Shown: piece by piece, positions 62,652-64,000 of the stretch
Layout of the letters: every line of letters starts with the position of its first letter
Numbering within the stretch: position 1 is the first letter of the stretch
Source: Romanomermis culicivorax
Lineage: Eukaryota > Nematoda > Enoplea > Mermithida > Mermithidae
Assembly: GCA_963922205.1 (NCBI GenBank)
Contig: CAWUHX010000133.1
Span: 372,001 to 436,000 of the forward strand
Direction of reading: 5' to 3'
DNA length: 64,000 nucleotides
The notes under the pieces: generated by a model
Databases searched by the model: none
Seen by the model: the letters and a program-made list of their open reading frames with translations, nothing else
What the model was told of the DNA's origin: nothing
Made by a program: the position numbers and the translations under genes

Positions 62652-64000
62652 TCAGGGGATTTTGTAGTCTGCCCGGATGGTGGGCGGCGATTTTTCGATT
62701 TTGGCGGCTTTGGGCGTGGGGGGTGGTGACATGGTGCACCAATCCAGTATGTCCAGGTCGAGGACGTACTCTTCCTGACTACGGCAGTGGGTGTTGGGCA
62801 TAATAGTTCCTAAAGTAGTCTTAGGGCCATTAGTTATGGCGGGTAATGTTGAGTAGAAGGCAGGGTCATCAATGTCCATTAGGGGTTGGGGTTGCCTGTA
62901 CTCAATGCAATTTTGAATATTATGACTTTGTTGATTTGGACAGTACCTACTTGTATGACCTCTCTGCTTGCATAGAAAACATTGAAGATTTGAGTAGGGT
63001 TTTGGAAGGCAGTTATCAGATCTATGTCCTGTTTGGGAGCAGTGGATGCATCAGCTTTCACAATCACGTGTACTGTGATTATTACAAAAACAAATTTCAC
63101 ATGATTTTTGGGTGCCTACTGATTTACAATTGCGAGCTACGTGTCCAAGTTGTCCACACTGGAAGCATGTGGGTTGCCTAGGGGTAGTATTGTTCCTGTA
63201 AGCATTGTTCCTGCTGAAAGTATTGTTACTGAAACTGTTGTAGTTACTCTGTTGTGGGGGTTGAGGTTTTTGTTTGATCTGCAACAGTAAATCTTTTACT
63301 TGTTGTTCTAATTGATGCAAAAGGTCCTGTTGGTCTGTATTTTTGGTTAGGGAAAAGATGGGTTCGGGTTTTGGGGGTATAAATGAAAGGGCGTTGGAGT
63401 TTAGCTCATTTCTAAGGATTTGCTGTTCAATGTAAGCTGCTTCGTCTGACATTTCTTTTAGAGTTGTGAACTGTCTATACTTAATTGCTTCCCTGATTTC
63501 GTTTTGCATGCCTTCTACAAAGAGGGGTTTTATGATCATTTCTCGTGTGTCTGTGTTAAAGTTAGGGTAGGCGAGGGTTGCGAGGTGTTCTAGATCAAAC
63601 AAGAATTCAGTTACTGTTTCTGATCACTTTTGTTTTCTCTCACGTAAAAATTGTTGATGTAGCTCATTATCTCGGTTGTTTGGGAAAAAGGCCTGCAATG
63701 GGATTTTATACTGCTTGTATGTGTTGGGAGGGTTTTCGGAATTGGCTAGACTTTTGAATTTTGCTAACGCGGCTCCTCCTAAATGAATCTCTAAACATGC
63801 CAACTTTAACTGTATGTCTGTATCTTTCATGCCTTGAAGTGCCATGAATTGTTCTAAATGTTTGTTCCATTCACCAAAATGTTGGGTCATGCCACCCGTG
63901 AATACTGTGGGTTTCGCATAAAAAATATTTGCCATGTTATTACGAATGTTTGCTGTTCTTAGATCGTCTACTAGGGTAGGGTTTACTGTATTCTGGTTCA
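62652..64000 (-). pseudogene. gag: Gypsy-B Gag with four zinc knuckles, cut by the window edge
   Basis: The frame is open to the right edge; the Met at 63935 (MANIFYAKPTVFTGG) may be internal. A capsid-like region (WNKHLEQFMALQGM; DLEHLATLAYPNF) is followed by a Gln/Asn-rich linker and four consecutive CCHC knuckles between about 63190 and 62950: CFQCGQLGHVARNC, CEICFCNNHSTRDC, CIHCSQTGHRSDNC and CFLCKQRGHTSRYC. Stops: TGA near 63622 and TGA between the second and third knuckles; other short shifts. The C-terminal Pro-rich piece ends at 62652. Gag packages genomic RNA. Four knuckles is more than the usual one or two. Env of the same element continues at 51375 beyond Gypsy-C. Confidence 0.82.

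Larger units (their letters stand above)
44895..64000 (-). mobile_element. Gypsy-B: LTR element with gag-env-pro-pol order, split by Gypsy-C
   Basis: Minus-strand gag (right edge to about 62652), then after Gypsy-C (51456-62532 plus duplication) env (51375-49500), protease (about 49510-48900), RT (48890-47600), RNase H and integrase (to 45808) and LTR (45776-44895). The 5' LTR is outside the window. Excluding the insert, at least 8 kb of element is present. All genes have a few stops or shifts. The env position between gag and protease is unusual for LTR retroelements. Confidence 0.85.

Noticed and set aside
1..64000. CRISPR arrays, bacterial operons, rRNA or tRNA genes
   Set aside because: No regularly spaced repeat array, Shine-Dalgarno-led operon or cloverleaf-like gene was recognised; the DNA is eukaryotic.

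Overview
The window reads as nuclear DNA of an invertebrate animal. It is AT-rich, with short spliceosomal introns, a recognisable animal gene (a vestigial-like/VGLL4 orthologue at 41.1-43.9 kb) and large amounts of transposon DNA of metazoan type (Polinton/Maverick, hAT, pogo/Tigger-like, Ty3/Gypsy). I could not assign a species. Most coding sequence is decayed: stops and frameshifts are frequent, so most elements are dead or dying copies.

Layout. 0-6.1 kb is intergenic, with a deleted pogo-like element (749-1432), poly-C/poly-G miniature elements and small palindromic repeats. 6.1-39.4 kb is a single old Gypsy-type retrotransposon ('Gypsy-A'), bounded by direct LTRs (6086-6642 and 38840-39383), a polypurine tract and a perfect 4-bp target duplication. 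It has been blown up to 33 kb by later insertions. These are a Maverick (about 9.3-22.9 kb), a hAT element (24036-31114) that carries a second hAT (25590-28809) that carries a MITE (25940-26086), and a 2.2-kb non-autonomous element (35544-37753) that carries two more MITEs. Several of these insertions have matching 8-bp duplications.

39.4-44.4 kb is the only host-gene island. It holds a four-exon VGLL4-like gene with phase-compatible splice sites and two TEAD-binding (TDU) motifs, followed by a terminal exon of an unidentified gene on the other strand.

44.9-64.0 kb holds two related but clearly different Gypsy-like LTR elements, one inserted in the other. The outer one ('Gypsy-B', minus strand, 44895 to beyond the right edge) is split between gag and env by the inner one ('Gypsy-C', plus strand, 51456-62532, two 619-bp LTRs, TSD aatg). 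Both have an envelope-like glycoprotein gene between gag and protease/RT, giving gag-env-pro-pol instead of gag-pro-pol-env. In Gypsy-C the Env membrane anchor runs in the same reading frame straight into the retropepsin. The place where env normally lies holds a different, unrecognised ORF. Because two diverged families share this order, it looks like a lineage property and is the most unusual thing in the window.

The Maverick encodes, all on the minus strand, two capsid proteins, a pX-like protein, an adenain-like protease, an integrase, a packaging ATPase, protein-primed DNA polymerase B and several unidentified accessory ORFs. Its polymerase is cut by many small introns.
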